Of a DNA stretch of 64,000 nt, positions 63,832 through 64,000 are shown in pieces. The first letter of the stretch is position 1, and every line of letters begins with the position of its first letter. The stretch comes from Daejeonella sp. JGW-45 (GTDB taxonomy: Bacteria; Bacteroidota; Bacteroidia; Sphingobacteriales; Sphingobacteriaceae), in NCBI RefSeq assembly GCF_029360805.1, contig NZ_JARKNC010000002.1, forward strand, positions 344,625 to 408,624. Reading direction: 5' to 3'. The notes below the pieces were generated by a model. That model saw nothing but the letters and a program-made list of their open reading frames with translations. It searched no databases and was not told the DNA's origin. The position numbers and the translations under genes are program-made.

Positions 63832-64000
63832 GAATGGTTATTAAATTTGCTCTGACAACCCTGCGGGATGTGTCTACCTCCCGATTGCTATCGGGATCCA
63901 CCATCCGAGCGAATGGTTATTAAATTTGCTCTGACAACCCTGCGGGATGTGTCTACCTCCCGATTGCTATCGGGATCCACCATCCGAGCGAATGGTTATT
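63821..64000 (-). repeat. 79-bp tandem repeat containing tRNA-Leu 5' ends, continuing past the window
   Basis: Units at 63821-63899 and 63900-63978 are identical, and a third begins at 63979 and runs off the edge. Each contains the first 14 nt of tRNA-Leu, a TCCCGAT-TGCT-ATCGGGA palindrome in the D-loop position (63879-63896, 63958-63975), the next tRNA segment (GGTAGACAC on the minus strand), a second dyad (ACAACCC-TGC-GGGATGT) and an AT-rich leader. Confidence 0.9.

Noticed and set aside
63611..63904. A 97-codon minus-strand frame spanning the tRNA-Leu and the GIY-YIG remnant
   Set aside because: Its first two thirds are a translation of the tRNA and its leader repeat (DGGTGRHAG). Only the part from the ATG at 63706 resembles a protein family.

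Overview
The window looks like a chromosomal segment from a Bacteroidota bacterium, most likely Sphingobacteriales/Sphingobacteriaceae (Pedobacter or Mucilaginibacter-like). The evidence is a SusC/SusD pair, a type IX secretion C-terminal tail, a fused MurF-alanine racemase, many Bacteroidota-style lipoproteins, LytS/LytTR regulation, a Bacteroidota-type small SRP RNA, and promoters of the TTTG-N19-TAnnTTTG type. I see no phage, no complete insertion sequence and no CRISPR array. This is a family-level inference from gene content, not a species call.

Layout. 1-7535 (minus): one operon read from a textbook promoter at 7505-7535, through a leader of about 345 nt, into susC, susD and two tandem DoxX-like membrane proteins; the last runs off the left edge. 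7634-11313 (minus): a five-gene metal/redox cluster with a small Cys protein, an MbnP-like lipoprotein, a di-heme MauG/MbnH-like peroxidase, a Cys-tagged outer-membrane barrel and a coiled lipoprotein. 11550-26876: secreted GHL10 hydrolase, DinB protein, antiporter, two divergent metallophosphoesterases, thiolase, DUF819 and POT transporters, a glycosyltransferase, RuvB and an OmpA protein. 27024-33930: QueG, then an outer-membrane TonB-type barrel with a likely LytTR operator, followed by the LytS/LytTR pair and an orphan-family gene. 33992-48775: exonuclease, NlpC/P60, glycine-zipper lipoprotein, MutS, MFS, SpoU methyltransferase, YdeI-like, GNAT, and the glutamate synthase pair gltBD. 48981-58468: SRP RNA, transaldolase-like enzyme, YpdA, GmhB, OPT transporter, RNA ligase-like protein, DUF502, MurF-Alr, RecX, cupin. 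58515-63377: FtsX/MacB permease with a secreted partner, GH16 glucanase, a frameshifted HAD gene and a small conserved protein.

The right end (63425-64000) is the most unusual part. One intact tRNA-Leu(UAA) is followed by a truncated GIY-YIG nuclease reading frame and then by a degenerate tRNA-Leu copy. On its other side lie at least two identical 79-bp tandem repeats, each carrying the 5' end of the same tRNA. The non-functional copies all carry a CCCGAT...ATCGGG palindrome at the same D-loop position. This suggests a tRNA-targeting GIY-YIG/palindrome element.

A second theme is intergenic: many gene ends carry long imperfect hairpins built from short repeated words (ATCGGTAATCAGTGATC-type, ACGTTATACGTTGTAC-type, and others). 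Several lie between convergent genes and one ends in a T-run, so they may act as terminators or be a family of expanding palindromes.
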